DNA of 5,975 nucleotides. Origin: Tatlockia sp. GTDB taxonomy: Bacteria > Cyanobacteriota > Cyanobacteriia > Cyanobacteriales > Chroococcidiopsidaceae. Of this stretch, positions 5,742 to 5,975 are shown piece after piece. The notes under the pieces are model-generated. The model was not told the origin of the DNA, made no database searches, and saw only the letters and a list, made by a program, of their open reading frames with translations. The translations under genes and the position numbers were made by a program. Each line of letters starts with the position of its first letter. Positions within the stretch are counted from its first letter, which is position 1. Where the stretch lies: contig JACCVJ010000269.1 of the NCBI GenBank assembly GCA_013698215.1, forward strand, positions 1 to 5,975, written 5' to 3'.

Positions 5742-5757
5742 TTGACGTTAGCGTTAA
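5742..5757. promoter_or_regulatory. Probable MerR operator, copy 2
   Basis: The 16-mer TTGACGTTAGCGTTAA matches the reverse complement of copy 1 (TTGACGTTAACGTTAA) at 15 of 16 positions. It lies in the 55-bp gap between the regulator and the dehydrogenase gene, 23 bases before the ATG. The inversion relative to copy 1 is harmless for a dyad site. The location suggests direct control of the dehydrogenase by the adjacent MerR protein; the flanking -35 and -10 hexamers are not clear. Confidence 0.6.
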
Positions 5758-5780
5758 GGTTAATAAAAGGTAAAGTATTA

Positions 5781-5975
5781 ATGAAGGCATTTGAGATTCA
5801 AAACAGCTTTGGGTTAGATGCTCTAAAGCTAATAGAACGACCCGATCTGAGTCCAGGATACGGACAAGTGTTAATTAAATTGCGGGTAGTTTCCTTAAAT
5901 TACCGAGATTTGATGGTAGTAAAGGGTTTGTACAATCCCAACATACCTTTGCCTTTAATTCCTTTTTCGGACGGG
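5781..5975 (+). CDS. N-terminal part of an MDR-superfamily alcohol dehydrogenase/quinone oxidoreductase-like protein
   Basis: The first 65 residues of a protein that continues past the window. The sequence MKAFEIQNSFGLDALKLIERP, then GYGQVLIKLRVVSLNYRDLMVVKG and IPLPLIPFSDG, is the GroES-like catalytic-domain start of the medium-chain dehydrogenase/reductase superfamily. Where zinc-dependent alcohol dehydrogenases carry a cysteine zinc ligand, this protein has LNYRDL, so it is likely a zinc-free, NAD(P)H-using type related to quinone oxidoreductases; the cofactor-binding half is not visible. The ATG at 5781 fits the family start, with a weak AAGG (5767-5770) ten bases upstream. An operator-like dyad lies immediately upstream, suggesting control by the MerR protein. 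The physiological substrate cannot be told from this fragment. Confidence 0.9.
   Translation, partial: MKAFEIQNSFGLDALKLIERPDLSPGYGQVLIKLRVVSLNYRDLMVVKGLYNPNIPLPLIPFSDG

Overview
The window looks like chromosomal DNA of a non-marine cyanobacterium. The evidence is seven copies of the octamer GCGATCGC (HIP1, the repeat typical of cyanobacterial genomes), moderate GC with AT-rich spacers, mostly weak Shine-Dalgarno sites, and gene content typical of that phylum: a Uma2 protein, a cyanobacterial-type PHP protein, and a Crp-fold histidine kinase. I cannot name a genus.

Layout. (1) Positions 1-593 hold the 3' end of an unrecognised gene, overlapping by ATGA a 147-residue four-helix membrane protein. 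A perfect hairpin with a T-run (617-649) closes this pair. (2) Positions 650-950 look empty at first but contain a possible 34-codon membrane microprotein (761-865) followed by its own rho-independent terminator (903-936). (3) On the minus strand, 955-1647 encodes a PHP-family metal-dependent phosphoesterase, with an approximately 305-bp divergent spacer upstream. (4) Positions 1953-5254 carry three co-oriented genes with short gaps (28 and 43 bp): acetate kinase (ackA), a Uma2-family PD-(D/E)XK protein, and a soluble sensor kinase with an N-terminal Crp-like domain. (5) Positions 5336-5975 carry a MerR-family regulator and the start of a medium-chain dehydrogenase/reductase gene.

How the parts work together. 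The clearest circuit is the MerR-dehydrogenase pair. Nearly the same 16-bp dyad (core ACGTTAACGT) sits just upstream of each gene, in opposite orientation. This suggests that the MerR protein controls itself and the oxidoreductase. The dyad resembles the box of LiuR-type MerR regulators, and the protein has only one cysteine, so a metal sensor of the CueR/ZntR type is unlikely. Acetate kinase makes or uses acetyl phosphate; its partner Pta or phosphoketolase is not in the window. The kinase has no response regulator here. Its Crp-like domain lacks the arginine used to grip cyclic nucleotides, and about 85-110 extra residues separate its two dimerisation helices.

I see no CRISPR array, tRNA, rRNA, insertion sequence or prophage. 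The items most worth checking are the microprotein with its terminator, the paired MerR operators and the unusual kinase architecture.
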